Shown: one piece after another, positions 14,438-22,280 of the stretch
How positions within the stretch are numbered: position 1 is the first letter of the stretch
Layout: each line of letters opens with the position of its first letter
DNA from: Chelativorans sp. YIM 93263
Lineage (GTDB): Bacteria; Pseudomonadota; Alphaproteobacteria; Rhizobiales; Rhizobiaceae
DNA: 64,000 nucleotides
Reading direction: 5' to 3'
Assembly (NCBI RefSeq): GCF_028767125.1
Contig: NZ_JAKCWP010000009.1
Span: 34,241 to 98,240 of the forward strand
Notes under the pieces: model-generated
What the model saw: only the letters and a program-made list of their open reading frames with translations
The model's database searches: none
What the model was told of the DNA's origin: nothing
Program-made: the position numbers and the translations under genes

Positions 14438-16957
14438 ATGAAGAGCGAGGCGCGGGCAGTGGTCATTGGAGGAGGGGTGGTCGGCGTCTCGACCCTCTAC
14501 CACCTCGCCAGAAAGGGCTGGTCGGATGTGGTGCTCGTGGAGCGCAGGGAGCTGACATCCGGCTCCACCTGGCATGCCGCGGGTCTGCTGCCGTTGTTCA
14601 ACGTGAGCTATTCAGTCGGCCAGATCCATAAATACTCGGTGAGGTTTTACCAGGAGCTTGAACGCGAGACCGGTATGAATGTCGGTTTCACCCAGTGCTC
14701 CAACATTCGTCTGGCGCGGACCAAGGACCGTTGGGACGAGTACTTGTACTATGCCGGTATCGCCGAGACCATCGGCGTTCCCTACAAGCTCCTGGCCCCA
14801 AAGCAGGTAAAGGAAGTCTGGCCATTGTGCGAGACGGACGGTCTGATCGGCGCCATTCAGCATCCGGACGACGGTTATATCCAGCCCGCCGACTTGACCC
14901 AGGCGATGGCAAAGGGCGCGCGCGACAAGGGCGCCACCATCTATCGCAACACGAGGGTCACCGCGATCGAGCAGCAGGGCGACGGAAAGTGGCTGGTGAG
15001 AACCGACAAAGGCGATATCCTGACAGAGCATGTGGTCTCCGCGACGGGCAATTTCGCGCGTCAAACCGGCCGGATGGTCGGACTGGACGTTCCCGTGATT
15101 CCCGTCGAGCACCAATACATCGTTACCGAACCGCATCCGGCTATCGTCGAGCGCAAGAAGCAGGGCTTGCCGGAAATGGGCGTGCTGCGCGAAAGCGATT
15201 CCTCCTGGTACATGCGTGAGGAGAATGGCGGTCTGCTGCTCGGGCTATATGAGGCGGGCGCGCCGTGCTGCTATGTCGACGGGCCGTCGGAGAACAGCGA
15301 ATACGAGCTGTTCCAGGAGGATCTGGACCGGCTGATGCCACATGTGGAGACCGCCATCGAGCGCGTTCCCGCTTTCGGTGAAGCCGGAATCAAGGAAATC
15401 TACAACGGCGCGATTGCCTATACGCCGGACGGCTCGCCCATCGTCGGCCCGGCGCCGGGGCTAAAGAACTTCTGGCTAAACGAGGGGCACTCGTTCGGTG
15501 TCACGGCGGCTGGGGGCGCGGGCTGGCAGATCGCCGAGTGGATCGTGGAGGGTGAGCCATCCATCGACATGATGGGTGTCGACCCGCGCCGCTTCGGCCC
15601 GTACGCGACGGAAGGGTACCTGCGCGAGAAGAATGAAGAGGCCTACGCCAACGTCTTCACCCTGCACTATCCGGACGAGGAAAGGATTGCAGGGCGGCCG
15701 CTGAAGACCACGCCCAGCTATGAGCGCCAGAAGAAGCTCGGCGCTGTTTTCGGCTCCGTCTATGGCTGGGAGCGAGCCAACTGGTTTGCGCCGGAAGGTT
15801 ACGCGGTGCCGGAAGAGGAACTGGGCGTCGGCGCGGACGTGATCACCAAGCACAATCACGCAGCTCCCCTGGAAGACGGGCGGGTCGTAGAGAAATGGTC
15901 CTTCCGCCGTTCGAACTACTTCGAGCATGTCGGCGATGAGGTGAAGAACGTTCACGAGAACGTCGGCCTGCTCGACATGTCTCCCTTCGCTAAGATCGAA
16001 ATTTCGGGGCAGGGCGCGCGCGACTGGCTAAACAGCATCTTTGCCAACCGCGTCCCGAAGAAGCGGGGCAGGGTGGCGCTTTGCCACCTTCTGACGAAGA
16101 GCGGTGGCGTGCGCTCGGAGTTTACAGTCTACGAATGGGCGCCGGACCGCTTTTATCTCGTCTCGGCCGGCGGGTTCGAGGCGCACGATCACGATGTCCT
16201 GTTCAAGCTCCTGCCGGACGACGGCTCGGTCGTGCTGCGCCCGATTACGGAGCAGTACGGCGTTCTTATCGTTGCCGGGCCGCGGTCGCGCGATGTTCTG
16301 AAAAAGCTGACGCGAACCTCGCTGTCGAATGCCGACTTCCCATGGCTCTCCGGCAAGAAGATCTCGCTGGGGCATGCAACGGCGCATGCGCTTCGCGTCA
16401 ATTTCGTCGGCGAGTTGGGCTGGGAGCTGCATCATCCGATCTCGATGCAGAACACGATCTACGACATGCTGATGGAGGCGGGCGCGCAGTTCGGCATCAA
16501 GCCCTTCGGCATCCGCGCGATGACGGCGATGGCGATCGAGAAGAGCTACCGGCTGATCCCACGCGAGCTTTCCATCGAGTACACGGCCTGGGAGAGCGGG
16601 CTGGACCGTTTCATCCGCCTCGACAAGGAGGACTTCCTTGGCCGTGATGCGCTCGTGCGTCAGCGCGAGGAGGGACTTCGCTGGAATTACGTGACGCTGG
16701 AAGTCCACGACGTGACCGATGCCGATGCCCGCGGCTCGGAGGCGATTTACAAGGACGGGAGGCTGGTCGGCCGTGCGACGCACGGCGGATACGGATGGCG
16801 CGTCGGAAAAAGCCTGGCGCTCGCCATGCTGCGCCCGGAGCACGCGCAGGAAGGCAGCGAGGTCGAAATCAAAATACTCGGCACGTTGCACCGAGCCACG
16901 GTCATCGCGGAAAGCCCGTACGACCCGGCCAACGAGGCGCTGCGGACCGACGGCTGA
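14438..16957 (+). CDS. dimethylglycine/sarcosine dehydrogenase-like flavoprotein
   Basis: 839 residues with GAGGAG before the ATG. Residues ~8-400 are a DAO-type FAD domain with GGGVVG at 11-16 and TWHAAGL around His46, the position of the covalently flavinylated His in dimethylglycine and sarcosine dehydrogenases. Residues ~470-830 are a GcvT-like folate-binding domain. The expected reaction is oxidative N-demethylation with transfer of the C1 unit to tetrahydrofolate. The exact substrate is uncertain. A GlxA-type regulator lies 1 kb downstream. Confidence 0.85.
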   Translation: MKSEARAVVIGGGVVGVSTLYHLARKGWSDVVLVERRELTSGSTWHAAGLLPLFNVSYSVGQIHKYSVRFYQELERETGMNVGFTQCSNIRLARTKDRWDEYLYYAGIAETIGVPYKLLAPKQVKEVWPLCETDGLIGAIQHPDDGYIQPADLTQAMAKGARDKGATIYRNTRVTAIEQQGDGKWLVRTDKGDILTEHVVSATGNFARQTGRMVGLDVPVIPVEHQYIVTEPHPAIVERKKQGLPEMGVLRESDSSWYMREENGGLLLGLYEAGAPCCYVDGPSENSEYELFQEDLDRLMPHVETAIERVPAFGEAGIKEIYNGAIAYTPDGSPIVGPAPGLKNFWLNEGHSFGVTAAGGAGWQIAEWIVEGEPSIDMMGVDPRRFGPYATEGYLREKNEEAYANVFTLHYPDEERIAGRPLKTTPSYERQKKLGAVFGSVYGWERANWFAPEGYAVPEEELGVGADVITKHNHAAPLEDGRVVEKWSFRRSNYFEHVGDEVKNVHENVGLLDMSPFAKIEISGQGARDWLNSIFANRVPKKRGRVALCHLLTKSGGVRSEFTVYEWAPDRFYLVSAGGFEAHDHDVLFKLLPDDGSVVLRPITEQYGVLIVAGPRSRDVLKKLTRTSLSNADFPWLSGKKISLGHATAHALRVNFVGELGWELHHPISMQNTIYDMLMEAGAQFGIKPFGIRAMTAMAIEKSYRLIPRELSIEYTAWESGLDRFIRLDKEDFLGRDALVRQREEGLRWNYVTLEVHDVTDADARGSEAIYKDGRLVGRATHGGYGWRVGKSLALAMLRPEHAQEGSEVEIKILGTLHRATVIAESPYDPANEALRTDG

Positions 16958-17065
16958 GTGGATTCCGAGCGATTTTCGGCCTCTCGCGTAAAAGTGATGA
17001 GCTAGCGGTCCGATTTTTGCCTGTGGCGGATTGCCGCTGCGCGGGTTTGGCATAAACTTCTAAGT

Positions 17066-17923
17066 ATGTTCGCTTACCCTCGAGATTTGCGCTCGCTGGC
17101 TTTAGGTGCACTGACCGCGATACCGCTCCTGTTCCTGGCGGGTGCAGGTCAGGCGCAACAGAACGTCGATGTGGAGTTGGTTCTTGCTGTCGACGTCTCG
17201 CTCTCCATGTCGCCCGGCGAGATGGAGATCCAGCGCCGGGGCTATGCCTCAGCACTCACGGATGATTCGGTGATCGGAGCGATCGAGGCCGGGCGGCACG
17301 GCCGCATCGCCATCGCGTATTTCGAATGGGCAGGCGATTTCTCCCAACGCCTCGTGGTGCCCTGGACCGTCATAGCGTCGGCGGAGGACGCGGCGCATGT
17401 CGCCGATATGCTGGAGATAAATCCCCCACGCAGCGCCCGGCGCACCTCGATATCGGGGGCGATGAACTTCGCGGCGGATCTTTTCGCCGAGAGCAGCTAT
17501 AGCGGAGAGCGGCGCATTGTCGACATTTCCGGGGACGGTCCGAACAACCAGGGCGCGCCCGTCGAAGAGGCGCAGGGCAGACTCATCGAAGCCGGTATCA
17601 CGATCAACGGGCTGCCGCTGATGACCGATGCCGGGGCCACGTCCACATACGATGTCGAAAATCTAGACCAGTACTATACCGAATGCGTAATCGGCGGAGT
17701 GGGAGCCTTCATGATTCCGGTGAACGACTGGTCGCAGTTTCCCGAGGCCGTCCGCCGCAAGCTCGTGATGGAAATCGCAGGGTACACGCCGTCACCCAGA
17801 GAGTTGCCGGTCATCAATGTGCAAGCGCAGGCATCGACCGATTGTCTCATAGGTGAGAAGATGTGGCAGGATCGCATCTGGAGATGGCGCGACGACCCGA
17901 CAGTCGGGCCTAGCATCCCGTAA
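17066..17923 (+). CDS. DUF1194 von Willebrand A-like secreted protein
   Basis: 285 residues. A signal peptide ends near AGAGQAQQ (about residue 30). The mature part opens with VELVLAVDVSLSMS, a MIDAS-like DxSxS at 43-47, and continues as a Rossmann-type VWA fold (RRIVDISGDGPNNQG). DUF1194 proteins are common in Hyphomicrobiales and their role is unknown. It is a single gene, convergent with the GlxA-type regulator. Confidence 0.8.
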   Translation: MFAYPRDLRSLALGALTAIPLLFLAGAGQAQQNVDVELVLAVDVSLSMSPGEMEIQRRGYASALTDDSVIGAIEAGRHGRIAIAYFEWAGDFSQRLVVPWTVIASAEDAAHVADMLEINPPRSARRTSISGAMNFAADLFAESSYSGERRIVDISGDGPNNQGAPVEEAQGRLIEAGITINGLPLMTDAGATSTYDVENLDQYYTECVIGGVGAFMIPVNDWSQFPEAVRRKLVMEIAGYTPSPRELPVINVQAQASTDCLIGEKMWQDRIWRWRDDPTVGPSIP

Positions 17924-18002
17924 CCATTTGCCCCGGTTTTACTCGCGTTACAGGTCGCGCGAAGAGCGCTGACTGTCTCGCAGCCAGTTTCTCACTGTCA
18001 TG

Positions 18003-19001
18003 CTAGGCCGCTGCGAGCTGTTTGCGGTTGGCGCGTTCCTGCTGTGGCGAGCGGGCGTAAAGCTCGCGGTAGCATTTCGAAAAATGCGACGCGGAGACAA
18101 AACCGCAGGCGACGGCCACTTCAACCACGGGCATGGTGGACTGCACGAGCAGATGACGTGCGCGGTCCAGCCGCAGCTCGAGATAATAACGAGCCGGCGA
18201 GCGCCCCATCTCCTGGCGGAAGAGACGCTCGATCTGACGCCGGGAAAGCCCGACCGCCCCGGCGATTTCGACCAGAGACAGCGGCTCTGACAAGTTGGCT
18301 TCCATCAATTCGATGATCGTCAGCACTTTTGAATTCTGAACGCCGAGACGCGCCCTGAGCGGCAGCCGCTGCCGATCGGAAGGATTGCGGACGCGGTCGG
18401 TCAGCATCTGTTCGCAGACGCGGTTCACCAGGTTTTCATCGAAATCTTCGCCGATTAGCCGGAACATCATGTCCATGGCTGCGGTCCCGCCGGCGCAGGT
18501 GTAGATATTCGTATCAGTCTCGAACAGATCGGCGAAGACATTGGCCTTCGGAAATCGTTCCGCGAAACCCGGCAGGTTCTCCCAATGGATCGCACAGCGT
18601 TTGTTGGCGAGCAGACCGGCCGCCGCGAGGACGTATGCCCCCGTGCAAAGGCCCCCAAGGGCCACCCCGCGATTATACTCTTCGCGCAGCCAGGCGAATA
18701 CCGACTTCTCGGCATAGTCTTCAATACCGAGGCCGCTGCAGACGATGACCATGGTAGGGCGTTCCTGACCCATCATCTTCTGCCGTTCCTCGGCAAGCGA
18801 GGTCTGGACGCTGATCTCGACGCCGCTCGAACTGCGCACAGATTGGCCGTCGACGCTCGCAAGACGCCATTCATAGGCGGTATAGCCGGCGAGACGATTG
18901 GCCGCCCGCAACGGTTCGAGCGCGGTCGCAAAAGCGACCATCGTGAAGTCGGGGACGAGAAAGAAGACCAGTGAACGCTTAAGCGGTTTGTTGTCCCGCA
19001 T
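18003..19001 (-). CDS. GlxA-type AraC family regulator
   Basis: 332 residues. Residues ~10-185 form a DJ-1/PfpI (GATase1-like) domain with the nucleophile-elbow-like GGLCTGAYVLAAAG. Residues ~225-325 are an AraC double HTH (LSLVEIAGAVGLSRRQIERLFRQE, then VVEVAVACGFVSASHFSKCYRE). The architecture is that of GbdR/CdhR, which control glycine betaine and carnitine catabolism in Pseudomonas. With the dimethylglycine dehydrogenase-like gene close by, a role in methylamine/betaine use is plausible but inferred. Confidence 0.85.
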   Translation of the reverse strand: MRDNKPLKRSLVFFLVPDFTMVAFATALEPLRAANRLAGYTAYEWRLASVDGQSVRSSSGVEISVQTSLAEERQKMMGQERPTMVIVCSGLGIEDYAEKSVFAWLREEYNRGVALGGLCTGAYVLAAAGLLANKRCAIHWENLPGFAERFPKANVFADLFETDTNIYTCAGGTAAMDMMFRLIGEDFDENLVNRVCEQMLTDRVRNPSDRQRLPLRARLGVQNSKVLTIIELMEANLSEPLSLVEIAGAVGLSRRQIERLFRQEMGRSPARYYLELRLDRARHLLVQSTMPVVEVAVACGFVSASHFSKCYRELYARSPQQERANRKQLAAA

Positions 19002-19458
19002 GCCTGCCTCCTCCGCAGGTCAAACATAGCGTCGCAATTAGAGCAATGGTGCGCCGGTAAAGCCTTTCCTGTCAATGAAATAACAGGGCGCGCACAGAAA
19101 AATCATCACGGCCGATAAGGCGCTCTAAATCGCGCGGGAATGGTTCAGGGACAGAGCGCCCGTCAGTTTACAAGCATACCCAGGCGCAGCGCGGATAATG
19201 CGCCGGTCTCGCCCGGCATTGTGCTTGCCAGCCGCGCGCGATCGCCGAATGCCTGGCGAGAGCGGTGGTGTCTGGTACTGCAAAAACGGCGCAGAAATTT
19301 CATCATCGCCTCCATCGACTGGTGCGGATGCAGCCGTCACCCCTCACGAACAGAAGGGGCGACCTCAAATGTTGCCGCCCCTTCTAGCGATTTGCTGTCA
19401 CTATCCGCCGCTGAAAATGCGAAGCGGCCGATAGGAATTGCGACATGCCGAATGCGTT
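19002..19458. other. 457-base intergenic stretch with one strong hairpin
   Basis: Short ORFs occur in several frames, but none has an SD or looks like a protein. A 10-bp perfect stem (19352-19361 with 19376-19385, loop 14) is the only clear structure. It is not followed by a T-run in either direction. The stretch could hold a small RNA; nothing else is visible. Confidence 0.4.
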
Positions 19459-19584
19459 TCAGCGCGGCTGTGACAGGTCCGTGGGCTGTGCCTGACGCGA
19501 AGCCGGCCGGCGGCCGGTGCGCGCATGCTCACTGATCTCACGGAATTCACGCAGGAAGTTAGTGATTGTCTGCAGGTATCTCAT
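19459..19584 (-). CDS. 41-aa small basic protein
   Basis: Starts MRYLQTITNFLREFREISEH, with GGAGG seven bases before the ATG, and ends in a Pro/Gln-rich tail. It lies 56 bases after the DUF1127 gene in the same direction. Small, basic and helical at the N-terminus, it resembles the short partners often found beside DUF1127 genes, but it lacks the DUF1127 motif itself. Good SD, weak family evidence. Confidence 0.45.
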   Translation of the reverse strand: MRYLQTITNFLREFREISEHARTGRRPASRQAQPTDLSQPR

Positions 19585-19640
19585 GGCTCGACCTCCAATT
19601 TTCGCTTTCATTTAGGGTGCGTTGATAACACTCGCCATTC

Positions 19641-19814
19641 TCAAAACGACTCCGGTTGATACAACTTGCGACGTTGTTCTCTGTTGCTGTCAGGCCACCC
19701 GATATCCTTTTGAATTTCCAGCGGAAGATTACGGATGATGCGGTTGGTGCGCCGACGCCGCCAGCGTAAGAATCCACGGTGCAGATAGTCCGATACAGAT
19801 GAATACATAGCCAT
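19641..19814 (-). CDS. DUF1127-like small protein
   Basis: 57 residues starting MAMYSSVSDYLHRGFLRWRR, with AGGAG seven bases before the ATG. The core RRRRTNRIIRNLPLEIQKDIGWPD fits DUF1127 (LxxLPxxxLxDIGW), an Arg-rich domain of small alphaproteobacterial proteins; some members bind RNA or affect phosphate and C1 metabolism. It is divergent from a LysR gene. In Brucella the LysR regulator VtlR activates DUF1127 genes, so control by the neighbour is plausible. Confidence 0.75.
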   Translation of the reverse strand: MAMYSSVSDYLHRGFLRWRRRRTNRIIRNLPLEIQKDIGWPDSNREQRRKLYQPESF

Positions 19815-19908
19815 TGTCTCTCTCCTGGTTTCCGACCGGCTCTCCGATGTTGGACTTGACTATGGTTCACCCTTGATGTTCAATCAAACGAAATGGAATG
19901 ATGTTTTG

Positions 19909-19925
19909 TTTCAGATAAATTGAAA
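19909..19925. promoter_or_regulatory. dyad TTTCA-N7-TGAAA upstream of the LysR gene
   Basis: Perfect 5-bp inverted repeat, 8 bases before the LysR ATG, in the divergent interval. A second, wider dyad (ATCA-N12-TGAT) lies just upstream. LysR regulators often bind such sites in divergent promoters; this is suggestive only. Confidence 0.3.
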
Positions 19926-19933
19926 GCTGAGCC

Positions 19934-20839
19934 ATGAACGCGCCCGTCAATCACCCGCTGCCGCTCCTGGAACTCGATGTGCTGCGTACCTTTGTAGCGA
20001 TCGCAGAGACCGGCAGCTTCACCTCGGCCGCCAATGCCGTTTTCCGCACACCGTCTGCAGTCTCCATGCAGATCAAGAAAATGGAGGAGATTCTCGGCCG
20101 ACCAGTTTTCGTGCGCGATGCAAGGTCGGTTTCGCTGACGGCGGATGGCGATCTGCTGCTTGGCTATGCGCGGCGCATGCTGGCGCTCAATCGGGAGGCG
20201 GTTTCAAAGTTCGTCATGCCGGACATCAGCGGTGTCGTGCGCTTCGGTTCGCCGGACGACTTTGGCGAGCGCGTCCTGCCGAGCGTGCTCAGGCGTTTTT
20301 CCGAATCCCATCCGGCGATCGCTGTCGACGTTGTGATCGATCAGAGCGTGAACTTGCGTAAGCGCATGGCCAACCGGCAGCTCGACATCACGTTGCTGAC
20401 CTGCTCGGATGAGACCATGCGGCAAGAGCCGGGCGTCGAGGTGCTGCTGACGGAACCGATCGTTTGGGCCGGCAAGAAGGGCGGCTGTGCGCATCTGCGC
20501 GAGCCCGTGCCGGTTTCTCTATGGGAGGAAGGCTGCATCTGGCGGAACGCCGCCGTGAAAGCACTTGGCGAGTTCGGGCGTGAGTATCGTGTCGCGTATA
20601 TGAGTGCACATACCGCCGGCCAGCGGGCCGCCATCATGGGCGGGCTGGCTATTGCACCGCTGCCCAAATCCTTCATCGGTGAGGATCTGGTTGAGCTTGG
20701 GGCCGAAGACGGCTTACCGGCACTGGGCAACTACCATCTGGGCATGCTCGTCGCGCCGCATGCATCGGCGCCGGTTCGTGCGGCGGCCGATCATATGAGG
20801 GCGACGTTTGCGTTCTTCGGCGAGACCGGGAAGTTTTAA
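19934..20839 (+). CDS. LysR-family regulator (VtlR/LsrB-like)
   Basis: 301 residues. The N-terminal HTH (LELDVLRTFVAIAETGSFTSAA, then TPSAVSMQIKKMEE) and the periplasmic-binding-protein-like effector domain are complete. The opening and the divergent DUF1127 gene recall the VtlR/LsrB subgroup of Brucella, Agrobacterium and Sinorhizobium, which controls DUF1127 proteins and AbcR small RNAs. The subgroup is my inference; the LysR family is certain. A single gene, head-to-head with the DUF1127 gene. Confidence 0.85.
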   Translation: MNAPVNHPLPLLELDVLRTFVAIAETGSFTSAANAVFRTPSAVSMQIKKMEEILGRPVFVRDARSVSLTADGDLLLGYARRMLALNREAVSKFVMPDISGVVRFGSPDDFGERVLPSVLRRFSESHPAIAVDVVIDQSVNLRKRMANRQLDITLLTCSDETMRQEPGVEVLLTEPIVWAGKKGGCAHLREPVPVSLWEEGCIWRNAAVKALGEFGREYRVAYMSAHTAGQRAAIMGGLAIAPLPKSFIGEDLVELGAEDGLPALGNYHLGMLVAPHASAPVRAAADHMRATFAFFGETGKF

Positions 20840-20861
20840 GACTGGAAGAGCGGCAAAGGCT

Positions 20862-21329
20862 CTACCGCCAACGGTCGAGAGCGTCTTCGTCAGCCGGTTT
20901 CGCTTCGACCCATTGGCTAGCCGCCCCGTCGGCGGGGTGTTCCTTCTTCCAGAAGGGCGCGCGAGATTTTAAGTAGTCCATGAGGAAATCGGCCGCGTCG
21001 AGCGCAGCGCGCCGGTGCGTCGAGGCCGCGACCACAAGGACGATGTTCTCACCCGGCAGAATCTTGCCGAAACGATGAATGATCGAGAGGCCGGAGAGCG
21101 ACCAGCGCTCCGCAGCCTCCCGCGCAATCCGGCATATCTCGGCTTCGGCCATAGCCGGATAATGTTCCAGTTCGAGAGCGGCGAGTCGCCCGTTCTCGTC
21201 CCGGCAAAGGCCGGTAAAGGTCACGACAGCGCCGATATCCTTGCGCCCGCCGGTCAGTTGGTCGATTTCGGACGCGACATCAAAATCTTCCTGCTGGACA
21301 CGCACGCGCGGTTCAACGGCCTCAGGCAA
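20862..21329 (-). CDS. moaE: molybdopterin synthase catalytic subunit
   Basis: 155 residues with the MoaE pattern: GAVVTFTGLCRDENG, LELEHYPAMAE, IIHRFGKILPGENIVLV, then the Lys-containing APFWKKE near residue 130. With MoaD it inserts sulfur into precursor Z (cPMP) to make molybdopterin. moaD ends three bases upstream, so the two are co-transcribed. The molybdopterin oxidoreductase at 28234 would use the product. Confidence 0.92.
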   Translation of the reverse strand: MPEAVEPRVRVQQEDFDVASEIDQLTGGRKDIGAVVTFTGLCRDENGRLAALELEHYPAMAEAEICRIAREAAERWSLSGLSIIHRFGKILPGENIVLVVAASTHRRAALDAADFLMDYLKSRAPFWKKEHPADGAASQWVEAKPADEDALDRWR

Positions 21330-21332
21330 GGC

Positions 21333-21584
21333 TCAGCCTCCCGTCATGGGTGGGAAGAGGGCAATCTCGCCGTTCTCAGGCAATCGGCTGTCATGGGTCA
21401 CATGCTGCTGGTCCACGGCCACGCGGATGATTTCAGGAACCTCGAGTGCAGCCGCATAGCCGTCGCCACGCGCTTTCAGCCACTCGAGCAGATCAGCCAC
21501 GGTCTTCACCTCGTCGGGAGGGGTGAGTGTCTCAGCCTCTTTGCCAATTCGTTCGCGAACCCAAGCGAAATAGACGAGCTTCAT
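21333..21584 (-). CDS. moaD: molybdopterin synthase sulfur carrier subunit
   Basis: 83 residues of ubiquitin-like fold, starting KLVYFAWVRERIG and ending in the Gly-Gly (PPMTGG) that is adenylated and thiocarboxylated. It lies between pgsA and moaE in one leftward operon, the usual rhizobial order uvrC-pgsA-moaD-moaE. Confidence 0.92.
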   Translation of the reverse strand: MKLVYFAWVRERIGKEAETLTPPDEVKTVADLLEWLKARGDGYAAALEVPEIIRVAVDQQHVTHDSRLPENGEIALFPPMTGG

Positions 21585-21591
21585 TGTGCCT

Positions 21592-22182
21592 CTAGTCCTC
21601 GACGATGTGTTTCAGCCCGGCGCGGAAGTAGTCGTACCCGGTGTAAAGGGTCACCAGCGCTGAAAACCACAAGAGCGCAATGCCGGCCTCGGTAATATAC
21701 GGAACAATCTTGTCGCCGGCCGGGCCGGCGAGCAGGAACCCGATGGCGAGCATTTGGATGGCCGTCTTCCATTTGGCGAGTTGCGTTACCGGAACGCTCA
21801 CCTTCAACGCTGCCAGATACTCGCGCAGGCCCGACACCAGGATTTCCCGGCACAGGATAATGATGGCCGCCCATAGCGTCCAGCCGGCAATGGTGCGGTC
21901 CGTATCTGCCGCAAGCAGCAGCAGACATGTCGCGACCAGCAACTTGTCGGCAATGGGATCCAGCATTTTGCCGATATTCGAGGTCTGCTGCCAGGTGCGG
22001 GCAATGTATCCGTCGAAATAGTCCGTAATACTCGCCGCGAGAAAGATGGCGAGCGCGGACCAGCGTGCGAAGTCGCTCGACTGAAGCCGTCCTTCCAGGA
22101 AGAAACAAAGCACGATGAGCGGTACCGCCACGATACGTGCGTAGGTCAGGAGGTTTGGAAGGTTGAAGGCGCGCTGCTGCAT
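21592..22182 (-). CDS. pgsA: CDP-diacylglycerol-glycerol-3-P 3-phosphatidyltransferase
   Basis: 196 residues with about five hydrophobic segments. The CDP-alcohol phosphatidyltransferase motif reads ASITDYFDGYIARTW, continued in GKMLDPIADKLL (consensus DGx2ARx8Gx3Dx3D). It makes phosphatidylglycerol phosphate at the inner membrane. Start MQQRAFNLPN at 22182 fits the family N-terminus (NLPNLLTYAR) better than the longer frame. A second enzyme of the family is at 33959. Confidence 0.9.
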   Translation of the reverse strand: MQQRAFNLPNLLTYARIVAVPLIVLCFFLEGRLQSSDFARWSALAIFLAASITDYFDGYIARTWQQTSNIGKMLDPIADKLLVATCLLLLAADTDRTIAGWTLWAAIIILCREILVSGLREYLAALKVSVPVTQLAKWKTAIQMLAIGFLLAGPAGDKIVPYITEAGIALLWFSALVTLYTGYDYFRAGLKHIVED

Positions 22183-22280
22183 GTATCTGCTGCTTTCAAA
22201 ACAATTTTTCAAACCAGAACCGGGTGCATGTGGCAAGCACGAGCATGTGTCACGGTGATGAAACCAAGTCCCTAACAGCT

